From Oxytricha trifallax (taxonomy: Eukaryota > Ciliophora > Spirotrichea > Sporadotrichida > Oxytrichidae): DNA of 64,000 bases. The DNA lies in contig ARYC01017444.1 in NCBI GenBank assembly GCA_000711775.1, positions 1 through 64,000 of the forward strand, given 5' to 3'. Position numbers and translations under genes: made by a program. The notes under the pieces are model-generated. The model was not told where the DNA came from. It saw only the letters and a list, made by a program, of their open reading frames with translations, and searched no databases. Positions 34,255-46,835 of this stretch are shown here, one piece after another; the first letter of the stretch is position 1; each line of letters starts with the position of its first letter.

Positions 34255-34682
34255 ATGGATTTGAACGAGGTAAAGACAAAGCCCAAGAAGCAATAGAAGC
34301 TAAAGCAAGATAACTACGGTATTTCATACAGACGCGCTTCAGGAAATCACTTGAGAGCTGGTCAAGAAAAACAGACTGGTACAAATCATGATAATCAATC
34401 TACAAATAAACAAGCAGATGTCATTGCTGATTTCGACTATTTGAGAGATTATGACTGAGAAGAAATAAAGTACGAGAAGATCTCTCTGGGTTGTGCTAAG
34501 GCAAACAAAAAGGTTAGATTGGATAGGAGATGACTCAAGCTCCACTTGTTAAGGCGGTCAATGAGAAGACTGGAACAATCATTGATATTGAATCAGGTGA
34601 AGCAACATACAAACCCGGTGTCATCAACAGTATAGAGAAAACTCTCAGAGTTAAGAGGCAGAAGTGGCTAAATCAGTTCTGA
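34255..34682 (+). CDS. Small IES-bearing gene, 137 aa
   Basis: ATG at 34255, TGA at 34680-34682. 428 nt; removal of a 14-bp IES (34447-34460) leaves 414 nt, 138 codons, and joins DVIADFDYLR to RNKVREDLSGL. The protein is basic and hydrophilic: MDLNEVKTKPKKQQKLKQ at the start, then EKTGTIIDIESGEATYKPG and SIEKTLRVKRQKWLNQF at the end. It is less AT-rich than its surroundings. No family recognised. Only 30 bp separate its stop from the TBE at 34712. The IES marks it as destined for the somatic nucleus. Confidence 0.7.
34447..34460 (+). other. 14-bp mini-IES, pointer TGAGA
   Basis: TGAGA at 34442-34446 and 34456-34460. It introduces an in-frame TGA; removal restores one open frame of 138 codons. 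Confidence 0.66.
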
Positions 34683-34851
34683 AATAACTCTCAATAAAGA
34701 TAGTAAACAATCAAAACAAAAAACCCCTTAATGAGGTTTATAAGTGCTTTGATTTGTAGGGAATTTGCTAGGGGTCGGTGTTATTTATAGGTTTTAATGT
34801 GAAATTTATAGTAAATGTATATAATTTAATCACTCAAAATGCACTTTTGGA

Positions 34852-36110
34852 TCATGTGAGAGATGTCTGAAGTTGATCTTATTTAACCACAACTCTATCT
34901 GCTCTATTGATATCTTTGATCTTGAGTTTGGTTTTATTATTATTGATTCTGCCATTTGTTTTATTGATTGAGAGACTCAAGTTTTTTCTATAAACTACTT
35001 TATTCTTTGCTTAGCATCTTTCTCGCACCTTGTAGAGTAAGTAATTGTTGGAGGCATATCTCACTCTATTATTATTATTATTGCTGCTAAAGCCCACACA
35101 TCAAACTGTAAGTCACCATCTCTCCAGTCTTCTCTTTCTGGATAGTACCCCTGAGTACCCATTACAGTTCCAAGCCTTGATACTTCCACTCTTTAGGCTC
35201 TGTGAAATCGATTATTGCTGCTCTTACTGGTGAAAAGTTTATCATTATATTTTCTGGCTTCAAATCTCTGTGAACAAACCCTAACTTGTGAAGATCTTTA
35301 ATACCTTGTATGGTCTGAGTTGCTATTTATCCAAGCTACTTATGATTCCTTTGATATGTAATGAAATCTCTTAGGGTCATTTCATAGAGTGGGAGTCTGA
35401 AAGCAACATGATCCTTGGCAAGGAGAACAGCATCTAAATTTATTAAGTAGCTACACTATTTGAATTTTGCTTGAGTAAGTCCTTGATACTCATTTGTAAA
35501 CTCCATTTAGTAGTTATCATCACTTAAGAGATAGTTGAAGGGATACACCTTGTATGCTTATTGATGATCATTGATAAATTTCTTATCAAAAGAGTCTTCT
35601 AATATAAGATAGCTTTAAAGTGAAGTTTCTAGGTCAATTAAGGCAAGAACAGGAATCTTTTTATATTGAATTTCAATCATAATCTTTGTTATTCAGATGC
35701 TCGTAGGTTGCGTGATTTCCTGACATATTCTGATTCACTAGCTTGTTCAAGCTCTACAAGTTCCAAAGATTCTCTTGCTTTTCTTTTGTTTAGTAGCTTC
35801 AATTCATCTTCATGCATTTCAATCTCTAAATCTTTTTTTAAGCTTTTAAAAGATGCTTCCTTAAATTTCTTGTATGAGCATACAACTTATGCTACTCGAA
35901 GCATTCATACTTTCCGTCAATTTTTTCGTGCTTTAAGTATACAGTTGGCTTGGATTCTCAATGCTCTTTCATATGTCTGTACCAGCTTGATTTATGAGCA
36001 AAATCTCTCTCACATAGCTCACAAAAATAGACTTCAGCTTCTTCAGTTTGTATAGGAATTTCATTAATACCTTTCTCCTCCTCTCTGTCCCCAACACACT
36101 TGTTTGCCAT
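34852..36110 (-). pseudogene. TBE zinc-finger/protein-kinase gene, frameshifted
   Basis: ATG at 36110 (MANKCVGDREEEKG). A C2H2 finger (CELC then HKSSWYRHMKEH) near residue 30 is followed by a second finger-like unit (YECFEQHKLYAHTRNLRKH). After a charged linker comes a protein kinase domain: GIKDLHKLGFVHRDLKPENI is the catalytic loop (HRDLKPEN), AIIDF takes the DFG place, then GYYPEREDW and FDVWALA. TGA codons and shifts occur near 35945, 35690 and 35080. It corresponds in layout to the 57-kDa zinc-finger/kinase ORF of Oxytricha TBEs. Confidence 0.85.
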
Positions 36111-36810
36111 TTATTTTATATTATTAATTTCTATTTTAATAACATATAGTTTAAGTGATAGCTCTGGTAGTTCTTTATGAGAGTTAATCTCACAGCTTTC
36201 ACACTTTTTATTGCTGCCAAAGTTAAGTCTCATTTTGTTTGATTGAAGTGCTGTTGTTTCTTAAAATGTTAGCGCTCATATTTAAATTTGAATTTAAAAA
36301 TATAAAACTGCCTTTATGACTTAGAGCTTATATGACAGCTTTGCAAGCTTTCAAGTTTCAAGGGAAGTTCTTAGAGTATTAGCGATGAAAAATTAGCAAT
36401 AAGAGACGAACCAGCTCTAAATATGGGTGAGGAAGTAATTTTACATCAATAATAGGCTGATTATAGTACGTACCGATTTAGGAGGTTTACTTAGTTAAGT
36501 ACGTACTGTTTTAAAGGAGATATTATGTGATTTCGTGATTAAATTTAAGGCGCTTCTTATTAAGTACTAGCATTTTAGAACCTGCTCCTAATTAAGTACG
36601 TACCAATTTAAATTTAAAAATATGGAACTATAACAGTAGAAATTGATATCAATCTCTCAAGTTTGAAACCAGATTTCAAAACCTTCTCCATATCCTTCTT
36701 AGAGGTTGACCTCCTATAAGATGCCCATATTTAATAGTAAGTTTAACAGAGGTATATAATTGAAATCAATAACCTTAAATTTGAAAATTATTTCTTAGAT
36801 CTGTAAACAA
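36111..36810. other. TBE central non-coding region
   Basis: Separates the divergent kinase and 22-kDa-type genes. It holds repeats of the palindromic motif AGTACGTAC (around 36463, 36500 and 36596) and TTGACCTCCTATAAG with CCCATATTTAATAG at 36703-36737, a segment also kept in the 1200-bp derivative at 24483-25682. Probably promoter or transposase-binding sequence (inference). Confidence 0.6.
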
Positions 36811-37603
36811 GATGGAGTCAATGAATGATGCAATGAAAAGAGTGCAAGCTCAAGAATTGATTCAAAGATTAGAAGCAAGGAGGATTCCATCGCTACCTGG
36901 CGCAGCAAGGTAATGAACTCATAGTAGCTAATCTTGATTATGTAGTTGGTTTGTTCCTGCCAACGATTGAAGGTACTAAAATTTCATTTCTAAGAGCAAT
37001 ACTCTGCGAAGAGAAAAAAGCTTTGAAAACTTAAGATGTGAAATTTGTAGAGATTCCAAACTATCCAGAAATCTCTGTGACTATCTTATATGATGATGCT
37101 ATGAACATCCCAGAGGTTTCGCTGTACCTGCATACTAAGAAGCAGTTGTCAAATAAACTACCTGAAAGAAACTATTTCTTTGGCATACTTGCAACGATTA
37201 AAGGAGATGATTACTTGAAAGAAATTATTCAAGAATCTCATAAGAAAAGGTACAGCATCTCTTCAGAAGATAAGGACAAACAAGGGATCATGATAAGTGA
37301 TAGCTGGCTATCAGAACTGCAGTAGCACCCTTATATTTCAAGTAAGATTTGTAGCTTAACTCTTTAGAAAAATCTGGTACTGGCATCTTCTTGATGAAGG
37401 AATAGAGCAAGCTTCACAGAGAGCGAAAGTCGCAGACAAAGTATGAAGTTAGCAAGAGAACTTTATTCAAATATTTAGCCTCCAGAGTCAATGAACATAG
37501 ATGCAGGAGCTGGCAGCAAGAGAAGAAACTTAGGAGGAGGGAAGCAAGAAGAAGTAAAGAAAGAGAAGCCAGCTCCCTCTAAAGAATTTTAAATGTGACT
37601 TAT
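36811..37603 (+). pseudogene. TBE second ORF (22-kDa type), frameshifted
   Basis: Starts MESMNDAMKRVQAQELIQRL; after a shift near 36900 it continues ELIVANLDYVVGLFLP and VKFVEIPNYPEISVTILYDD, and after further shifts past 37340 a Lys/Glu-rich tail (NLGGGKQEEVKKEKPAPSKE). Position between kinase and transposase matches the 22-kDa ORF of TBEs, whose function is unknown. Confidence 0.75.
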
Positions 37604-37607
37604 ATAT

Positions 37608-38656
37608 TCATTAACTTAACTACAAAACTTATTTATATACATTCACTGTCCCTTCTTTAGCACACTTTTATGCCAACTAATTATCAACTCTCTAAGCTGA
37701 ACATTTTATAAAATTGGCTGTATCGATAGGTAGGTCATGCATCAAGTGGTATAGCAGCAGTTTCTTGTAATGACCTTTTAATATACCCAGTAGAACTCAA
37801 TTCCATTAAACTATGGACTGTAAGGTACGTTGAACACTGGCGTTATTCTAAGTTGTTCATAACTCTTCCTTGTTTCTTTAGTCTTATGAACAGAAAGATT
37901 ATCAACGAATAGTATAATCTCTGATTCAGGGTACTTCTCTCTCAGCTGCTCTAAGAACTTAATATACTGCTCTGTCATAATAAAGCGAGGATGAATAACA
38001 TAAGTTTCTAAACCAGCATCCTCGCTAAAAAATCCAAGAATTGCCATTGTTTATACCTTGACTTTCTAGTCATATACTTCTATGTTGCTATGCCTCTTAT
38101 ACCAAGGCTTCTAGATGAAAGTGTTGAATGTAAACACAGCCTCGTCAGCATGAATAAACTTAATATTATTCTATTAGGCTCTCTGCATTTAATTATAAAT
38201 ATAATTTAAGTTGTTATTGTAAAATGGCAGAGTGAAATCAATCACTCTCTTGATACGATTCATACCATTTCGTTTATATATGTTTGCTATAGACTAAGCA
38301 GAGATCTTCAACTCAGGGAACTGACTATGAAACATAGTATTACGTTGGTCAAGAGAGAAGTGAGCCCAATACTTCAAAGTTTTTTCATTTATAAGATAGT
38401 CAATATGCTTTTATTGAAACTTTGACTTCCTCTTGGGCTAAGAATTCAACTTTTATTGCTATATTTACACAGCTATCAAGCAGTGAGAGCGAACAGTTGC
38501 TGGACTACGCTTTAAGAGCAGTGCAATAGAGTTATAGTTCAGTACTTGTTTGACTTATTCACTATAAATATCACATCCATAACCCAGTTTAAACACTAAA
38601 TCTATATACTCTTCATCATAAATAGACCCCAAAAACTTGTAATTTTAGTCTCGCAT
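37608..38656 (-). pseudogene. TBE transposase, DD34E, one 1-nt deletion
   Basis: ATG at 38656 (MRDQNYKFLGSIYDEEYID), TGA at 37608-37610. 1049 nt is one short of 350 codons: a missing G just after the catalytic Glu (NGIEFYW) shifts the last 60 codons, which read GILKGHYKKLLLYHLMHDLP in the other frame. The catalytic residues are the Asp in FIHADEAVFTF, the Asp in ILFVDNLSVHK and the Glu in FNGIEFYW, with 34 residues between the second and third, as in Tc1/mariner. Confidence 0.9.
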
Positions 38657-38736
38657 TTAATTAATAACCCAACCCCTAACAAATTCCCTACAAATCAAAG
38701 CACTTATAAACCTCATTAAGGGGTTTTAGGGTTTTG

Positions 38737-39420
38737 AATCCTCATTAATTGCTCCATTCCATTTCTATTATTTCTATAACAATCAGAAGTATGCTTCATT
38801 AAATATTCACCGATGTAACATTCTTTCAAAATAACTGTATTGAAATGTTTCAAAAGTAGATTAAATCATGAATTTGAAAAGTTTAGCTTGAAGTCTATAA
38901 TAGTCAATTTGTGAAATTTAACTTTTTTAAAATTTAATTTTTGCTTAATTTTCAATTTATCCAAGTTTTAGCATGATTTAAAAAATAAATTTACAGTTAA
39001 TATTTTCTATGAAGGTTCATTTTCCAAATATTGCAAGAATTAAATAAGAATATTGATTAACTCCGAATTTAAAAATGAGTTTAATTTAATAACAAATTAA
39101 TCTGTGAAATTAATTAAGTTTGTTAAGTTTATGCTTTTTAGTTTGCTAGATCAATTATTAATAATTGTTTATTTTAAAGCATTAAAGAGTTACCATACTA
39201 CAAGCTCTCAGTTTCTGATTTTTGTAATAATAGCAAAATTACAAAATTCTGAGTTATTTCATATAATCAGTAAATAATTAGTCGGATATTTCTAGTTAAA
39301 CTATTCTTTTGTTCAAATTTTTATACTGGTTTAATTACAGAAATTCGTGAATAGGTTGTTGCAAATATCTATTTTACTTTTGAGTTTGACTAAACTTAAA
39401 CATAATATCTTTCACTTTTT
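38737..39420 (-). pseudogene. B1, N-terminal half of a family gene truncated at the TBE
   Basis: Matches the N-terminal half of A1 (18770-19444) at about 90%. The start codon is GTG where A1 has ATG, and the C-terminal half is gone beyond the TBE. Confidence 0.75.
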
Positions 39421-39933
39421 AATAAATCAATTTAGTAAAGAATTACTGAAATTCATACATATATACTTAGATTATCATCAATCTGAATATATATTTTTAA
39501 TAGATTTCATATTAATATTATGATTTCTTTTTTATATAAGTCACTTGTGAGTGAATAAATTTTTATATCTTAGAAAATCATATAAATGATTCTAAAACCT
39601 TTTGTATTATAGTTATTAATTAAAATAATTAAATAATAATTTATTACCTTTACTTAACTAATAAAAAAAACAAGCAATATTTTTTCTCAGCTAAAAATAA
39701 TAATAGAATAGATCATTCAATATTTTTATAAAATATCAAAAATAGTAAAAATAAATTGAGATTAATAATATAATATTACATTAATTGGAATTTAAATATA
39801 AGAAAATTATTAGTTGAATAATTTCATATATTTTTAAACTTATTACAATTATTTTTTAATTTCAATAAACTTTATTAAATTAAGATTAAAAGAATTAAAT
39901 GATTTTGAATTAATGTTAAATAAATAAATTTAT

Positions 39934-41382
39934 TCATGAATCTCTTTTCATTAATACTAAGTTAAATTAATTATCGTCAAACTCTCTAACATATATTGTT
40001 ATAAGTTTGCGGACATCCAATGATTTTTTAGTAAATTTCAAGCAAATTGCAAAATGTTTCTTAGATTTTTCTTCATCTATTGTCATTGAAATTTATTTCA
40101 TGCTATAATATTCATTAATTAATTCCATTGGGCTTTTAGTCATTAATTTAAATAAATAGTTTGATTCTAAATAATTTTAATCAAAAATTGTAATGCTTGG
40201 GGCATATAAAGTCAAAGATTTGAAATTCAATTGAAATAAGCGCTCCAACTATGAGTATGTGTCAAAGTGAAAATTCAAATAAAAATAAAAATCAATTTTG
40301 TTTAACTTCAAGCAATTAATGGTTGAAATAAGCTGCTTATAATATTTTTTACATAAAGACATTGTAATTAATTCATAGTTTTGATTATTGTTATTTGCAG
40401 TCTTAAGAATATCAAGGAATTCAGGATGTTCTAAACATTTAAAAAGTTCCTATTAATATCCCAAATAAGTGACCTAAAGATTTTATTCATGAAATTATTT
40501 GATTTCATGTAATATTATTTTCTTAAGATTTTGATACTTAGTTTTGTTATCCAACAATCAATTTATGGATTAATAGCAGAGAGAATCTTCAATTGTAAGG
40601 GTTTTGAGATTAAGTAAACTAGAAAACATTATAGAGTCAATAAAAACGCAGTTAGAAATCTTCAATTTATGTACATTAGAATATGGATTTTAATTTATCT
40701 TAATTAACTTCTAGCTTTATCCTTAATCATAATTTATATGAGATTCAATAACATCCTCCATCAAAGTTTCACCGATGTATGAATGTTTTAAAGTAATAGC
40801 TTTGAAGTATTTGAATAGTGGATAAAGCCCTGAATCTGAAAGTGTAAGTTTAGAATCTTTTAGAGTTAACTTGTGAAATTTAATATTTATATATTTTAAT
40901 TCTTGCACATAAATAAAATCGTCTAAGTTTTAGCATGAATCAAATTGAATGCTTATTGTTAAATAATTCTTTTCAACAATATTTTCTAAGTATTGTAGAA
41001 ATGTTACAAATTTAAAAATTTGATCTTGATTAATAAGTGCATCAAATCTAAACTTTATTTTATCAGTGAAACTAGTTAAGTTTTCTATTTAAAATTTGAT
41101 ATTATTCAGCTTTGAAAAGTTTATCTTCATAAATTTCTAATATTCTGATTAGTAATTCTTCGCATGTTTTAAACTTTTACTTTCTGATTTTTGAAGTTGA
41201 AGTAGAATGATAAAACTTTAAGACATTTCAAGATAAGAGTAAATTATTAGTCTGAGATTTTAAGTCAAACTATTATTTTGAGAGTTTAGAGCATTTCTTT
41301 AAATTTCGATTTGATTATTAATTGACTTTAATTTAATTAATTTTAATTTGAATTGTTTATTAGTTTAAATAATCTTTTTCAT
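39934..41382 (-). pseudogene. B2, family gene with one nonsense codon
   Basis: ATG at 41382, TGA at 39934-39936, 483 codons with a single internal TGA in the motif (S)IN-x-LLDNKTKYQNLK, where the block C copy has AGA (Arg). Otherwise typical: QNLRLIIYSYLEM, SDSGLYPLFKYFKAITLKHS, YIGETLMEDVI, NCVFIDSIMFSSLLNL, KSPMELINEYYSMKQISM. Very recently inactivated. The block C partner at 62868 appears open. Confidence 0.78.
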
Positions 41383-42856
41383 TTTAAATACTTTATTTTA
41401 ATTTTTAATAATTTTTCCTTCAATAATTTTTTTCTACAATCGCAAATTTAAATATTTAATTAAATGTACCAATGTAGTTTAAATTTTTTACTTAAAAATT
41501 TGTCAGTTATTTTCAAATTAAAAATATATCTTGTATTTGGAGATAATTTAATTAAAAATAGAATTACTATCAAGTCTATATATAATAGTTTTACGAATGT
41601 AGCTTTTCATTTAAGTTAGATTTTCTTTTTTATTTGCAAAAGATATTACTTATTTAATATTAAAGACAATATATTTGAATTAAAATAAATAAATATCTGA
41701 ATTTTTATCATTATACAACATGAATTAATATAAGTAGACTTTAATAAAAAATATCATTGAAATTACATTTGGCATAATTAATAAAAAATTTGATTTTAAA
41801 CATGAACTGAAAAAGTTTTTAATAAATCAAATTTGTCAAATCCTGAAGTAGTTTTTGTCAATTCTTAAGTTAAGTTGTCTTTTTTAATAGAAATGAGTAA
41901 AGCAAGTAACTTTAGTGAAATTTAGATTATTTTTATAGATAACATTAAATTTAATTTTTTTAAATTAACTAAATAGGCACTTTTTTAATATTTGTGTCAA
42001 TTTCGCAACTTCTTTATTAACAAATGTTAACTTTAATTTGTATGCTAAATAATTAGTTGTGTATAATTACATCTAAAATTCAAACTAAAAGATTTTTATT
42101 CATTAACAAAATTGGCTTTAAGCATTTAGTATGACTAGTTATTTCCTTAATAAAAATCAGATAATAACATCATAATTAAATATTAATTTTATTTATTAAA
42201 TATTATATTAAAAATATATAATAATATTGAAAAATTTTTAAAAAATTGATTCATTAAAGTTAAATAATAAAAAGTTTTAATGAGAAACTTATTAAATTTT
42301 TAATTTTAAATAGATTTTTTTAATTAAAAATTGTATTTTTATAAATAAATTAGGATTAATTCTCTTAAAATTCTATAAATATATAAAAAATACCAGCAAA
42401 AAATTATAAACTTTTAATTTTGAATATTTATGAATGGTTATGTGGGAGATAGAGTTTTAGGGAGAGTATAATGAAAATTCGGACAAAATAAATTACTATA
42501 AATCATATGATATTTTAATAGAATTTTATGGATAAAATGGTAATTTAAATTAAAAATATAATTAAAATTTATTATATAATTATATAAAAGTTATCATGAA
42601 ATTTTTTAAGTTGTTATCAGAAAATTATTTATTAAATCTATATATAAAATAAATAAAATTGATATTGAATATATTTTAATACAAACTATAAATTGATTAT
42701 AATAAAGTATTGATATTCAATTTTATAGAAGTAAGAATATTAGTAAATAATTTTGATATAAATAATTTAGTTATTTAAAAATTAAGAAATCAATATATTA
42801 ATGAATAATTAAAGATTATAGTAAATAATTTGGGAATTTCCCATAATATATTATAT
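41383..42856. other. Intergenic, about 1.5 kb, AT-rich
   Basis: No gene or repeat seen. This stretch is missing from block A because of the A2 deletion. Confidence 0.5.
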
Positions 42857-44320
42857 TCATGACCTTCTTTTCATCAAGATGACCTTATATGAATTTGAAT
42901 CGAATTCGTATATATTTACTTTAATTATCTTTTCACCAAATATTGACCTTTTAGTGAATGTCAGAGTAATTTCAGGGTCTTCAATACAATCTTCTTCCTC
43001 GACAGCCATTGAGATTTTTTACTGGCTGTAATATTCATTAATAAGTTCATATGGGCTTTTAGTTATTAACTTGAAAAATTGGCTTGATTATAAATAATCT
43101 TCATCTAAAAAGGCAATTTCTGATGCAACTATTGTCATAGATTTGAAATTTAATTTAAAAATTGGCTCTAATTCTGAAAATAAATCGAAACGAAAATCTA
43201 AGTAAAAGCAAAAGTCAATAGTGTTTTGCCCAAAGCAACTTAAAGTTGAAATCATGTTTTAATAATCAGCTTTGTTTAAAGTAGTCTATATTTTTTCATA
43301 GTATTGATATGTCTTATAAGCATAGCTTAATATATCAATTGAATCATCATCATCATGATTCAGGCATTCTTAAAATTCTTCGTTATTGTTCAAATATTTA
43401 TTTTTGAGATATTCTTCATTGCAACTATCAATTTAATGCAATCTTATACATTTTAACTTTTTATACTTAATTTTATTATCGTACAGATCACTAATTGCAT
43501 AACTATAATATGAACTATCTAGTTTAAATTTTTGGAGATTTATGAGACTTGAAAACATTATAGAGTCAACGAAAATGCAGTCTGTAATTTTTAAAGACAA
43601 TACATTAGAATATGGGAATTCATTTATGGCCATTAATTCTTAGAGAGTTGTATCATCAAGATTTTTATGATAGTCAATAATATCTTCCATTAATTTTCCA
43701 CCTATAAATGATTCTTTCAAAGTGATAGCTTTGAAATGCTTTAAAATTGGATATAGACCTGAATCAGAAAATGTAAGTTTAGAGTCGATTATTTTTAATT
43801 TTATAAACTGAATATTTTTAAATTTCAATTCTTGATCAATTTTTAAATCGTCCAAGTTCTCACATGATTTAAATTGAATTATTACATTCAATTTATTATT
43901 ACCTAGCTTCTTTTCTATTTACTGTAAAAATGGTAGAAAATGATCAATTTGACTTTAATTAGTAAAAGCATCAAATATAAATTTAATATTTTGTGTAAAA
44001 TTTAGCAAATTTTCTAAACTCATTTTGACTTCAACAAGTCTTGAATAATCAATTTTAAGGAATTGACAATTTTCAGTCCAATAAGTCTGAGCGAGTCTTA
44101 AACTTTTAATTTCTAATTTTTATAGAGTAGTCAAAATTAGAAAACTTTTATTCATTTCGAGATATGAGTAAATTAATAACCGGATGTTAATTGTTAGGCA
44201 TTTTTACTAAGAACTTGTCATAACTCTTTGAATTTTAGTTTTATTTTGAGCAGTCTTTTACTTCAATTAATTTTTTTTTTAATTAAGACATATTTAAATT
44301 GTTTTGATATCTTTTTTCAT
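42857..44320 (-). CDS. F-box/LRR-like family protein, 487 aa, intact
   Basis: ATG at 44320, TGA at 42857-42859, 488 codons, no internal TGA. Landmarks: LTINIRLLIYSYLEMNKSFL (F-box-like), SQIDHFLPFLQQIEKKL, TFSDSGLYPILKHFKAITLK, SFIGGKLMEDII, SLKITDCIFVDSIMFSSLIN, then LQKFKLDSSYYSYA, and KSPYELINEYYSQQKISMAV near the end. Block A keeps only the first third of this gene, fused to another (A2). Function unknown. Confidence 0.86.
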
Positions 44321-45329
44321 TTTAAAAATAAGTTTAATCTGAATAAAATTAACAAATATATGCGCTTTTAATAATCACTAATTTAAATATTCAATAAATT
44401 ATATTGGTTATAAATTTACCATTTTTCCCCCCTCAATATAAATTAATAAATTTAATATCATTGATCCTTCTGAAAATATAATTAAAAAGTAATTAAAAGG
44501 AAATCTTATTTAAATTAATAATATTTTCAATAAGAAAAATATTAGTTTGTATTATATAAAAATTTAAGTTTTATCTTCTCCCTTAAATAAAGATTAAAAA
44601 TTATTGTATATTTTGAAAAATAGTAATTGTAAATATTTTATAAATTAAAATTTTACAAAATTTAAATGAGCAGGTTCCCTAAATTTAAACTTATTTTGAA
44701 AATTAAAATTCAAAATAATTGACATTAGATAAGATAAAAACAACTGAAATTATATATATATATATAGAAAATATTTTATTTGACATCAAATTTTTTATTT
44801 TGAAAAATAATTTTATAAAATAAATTCTTATAATTTTCTTAAATATTTTGAGAATAAATTCTGAAAAAACTTCTTAGTGAATAATGAGTAATAAAACAAT
44901 ATTATAAAAATTAAACTTAAATTAAAAGGCATATCTTTTTCAATGAAATATAAAATTTTAAAGGATATAAATTATTTTGGATTTTTTATAATTTTAACAA
45001 TTATCACTATAGGCTCTTCCATAAACTTTTCTTGTGAGTGCAATTTCACCAATTAAATCAAAAAAAAAATTATGCAAAATTTAATTAGTTTTTTAGAAGT
45101 AACTTATCTTAATATGATTTATTTATTTAAAAAGAATTAAATTATTGAACGTTTATATTATTATTATTGATAATAAATAAGATTTTATTAAATTTTTAAT
45201 AATGAGATTTTTAAAACTTACATTTGATTAAAATGAAATCTAAATTCTTATCAAAAAAATGAATAATAATTAAATAATGTCTAGTGAGTGAGTGAAGATC
45301 TCTAAAATCCCTTATTTTAAAATAAAATT
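44321..45329. other. Intergenic, AT-rich
   Basis: No gene seen; almost identical to 20685-21689. Confidence 0.5.
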
Positions 45330-46835
45330 TCAAGCTTTTGATTAGAGCAATGTCACATTAAATGTATTGGATTAAAACTCTTTAGCATTTACAGTGATAA
45401 GTTTATTTCCAAATATTGAGGTTTTAGTTATTTTAAAGCAAATCTAATTATTATTAATTGATTCCTCTTTATCAATGACCATTGAAATTTGTTTAGTGCT
45501 ATAATACTCATTGAATAGCTCTATAGGACTTTTTTCAATTAATAAATATCTATGGTTGTTTGTTACAAAATTCTTGTCTAGCATATTAATGCTTGGAACA
45601 AATACAACCAAAGATTTGCATTTTATTTTAAAGAGTAGCTCAAGTTAAGAAGAGAAGTTGAGTTTGAAATCTAAAAATAAGCAAATTTTAATCTAATTTT
45701 CTCCAAGCCATTGTAATTTTACAATAAATTCTTTATATTACTGTTGTATGAGAGTGATCTCTAGGCTTTTATAATTTTTATAGATGTCACTTGCAAAGTA
45801 AAAAATATCAAGAAAATTTTCATGCTTGAGAGCTATTTGAAAATCTTCAACGTCACTCAAATATTTATTGTTAAGATATTATTCATAATAATCATCGATT
45901 TCGTGTGCCTTTATTTTTTTCAGTTTTTGATATTTGGCCTTATTTTTCATCAGTATGTTTATAGTTTAATTATAGATAGAGGTTACAATCTTAAAGTTTT
46001 CAAGATTTAAGAGACTAGAAAACATAATAGAGTCTACAAATATAGAGTCCTATATTTTTAAGGATTTTATATTAGAATATGGGTTTCTATTGATCTTCAT
46101 GAGCATACTGTTTTAACCATTTTCGCCCTCATGATGAGATTCAGCAATTTATCTCATCAAAGTTTCACCAATAAAAGACTCTTTCACTGATATAGCGCTG
46201 AAGTATTTGAAAAGTGGGTAAAGACCAGAATTTGAAAATGTGAGCTCCGAGTCTGTGAGAGTTAACTTGTGAAACTTAACATTTTTTAAGGTTATATCTG
46301 GGAAAATTTGAATGTTATACAAGTTCTAGCATGATTTAAAATGCAAGCTTATTGTCAATTTATTGTAATCAATAACTTGGTCTAATTGTTGTAAGAATCC
46401 CACAAATTAATTAATTTGACTTTAATTGATAAGGGCATTAAAGATAAATCTAATTTTATCTGTAAACTCTATTATATTCAAAAAATTTGCTCTATTTCCT
46501 TCGAACACATCTGAAATGTTTAAATCTATGAATTAATAATTCTTAGGCCATTAACATTTTGCGAATTTAAGTCCTTCTTTTTCCGTTTTTTACAGAATGA
46601 CTAATAGTATATAGATTCTTTTAATTTCAAGGTAAGAGTAAATTGTTAAACGAGTGTTTCTTGTTAAGCATTTATTTGGAAGTGTCTTGATTACAGGTTG
46701 AGTTTTAATATTTTCACTATTTTAAATTGGCAACGATATCATATTATTTGATTTATTATTTATAGAAAACTCAAGAACTCTTTAAATATATTCTACATTC
46801 TATTTTAAATATTCATTTAATATTAAATTTTTCAT
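45330..46835 (-). CDS. B3, F-box/LRR-like family protein, 501 aa, intact
   Basis: 502 codons from ATG at 46835 to TGA at 45330-45332. Nearly identical to A3 (21690-23195), with a constant offset and no indels; the one coding difference I noticed is near residue 33. See A3 for the motif order. The identity is much higher than for neighbouring genes in the same two blocks, which suggests a recent exchange. Confidence 0.87.

Larger units (their letters stand above)
34712..38736. mobile_element. Complete TBE-type transposon, 4025 bp
   Basis: Terminal inverted repeats start CAAAAC..CCCCTTAATGAGG and share TTTATAAGTGCTTTGATTTG and TAGGG at both ends. The target duplication AAT is at 34709-34711 and 38737-38739. 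Gene order matches known TBEs: a zinc-finger/kinase gene (minus), a small gene (plus) and the transposase (minus). All three carry frameshifts, so the copy is defective. The right flank is a family gene (B1) cut in half, while the left flank is a different gene; since the AAT duplication matches, the join between these flanks probably existed before the insertion. Confidence 0.92.

Noticed and set aside
35045-36055. Plus-strand frames of 62 and 129 codons
   Set aside because: Antisense to the TBE zinc-finger/kinase gene.
34709-38739. TBE insertion into family gene B1 with B1 on both sides
   Set aside because: Only the right flank matches the family gene; the left flank is unrelated sequence, so a rearrangement preceded the insertion.
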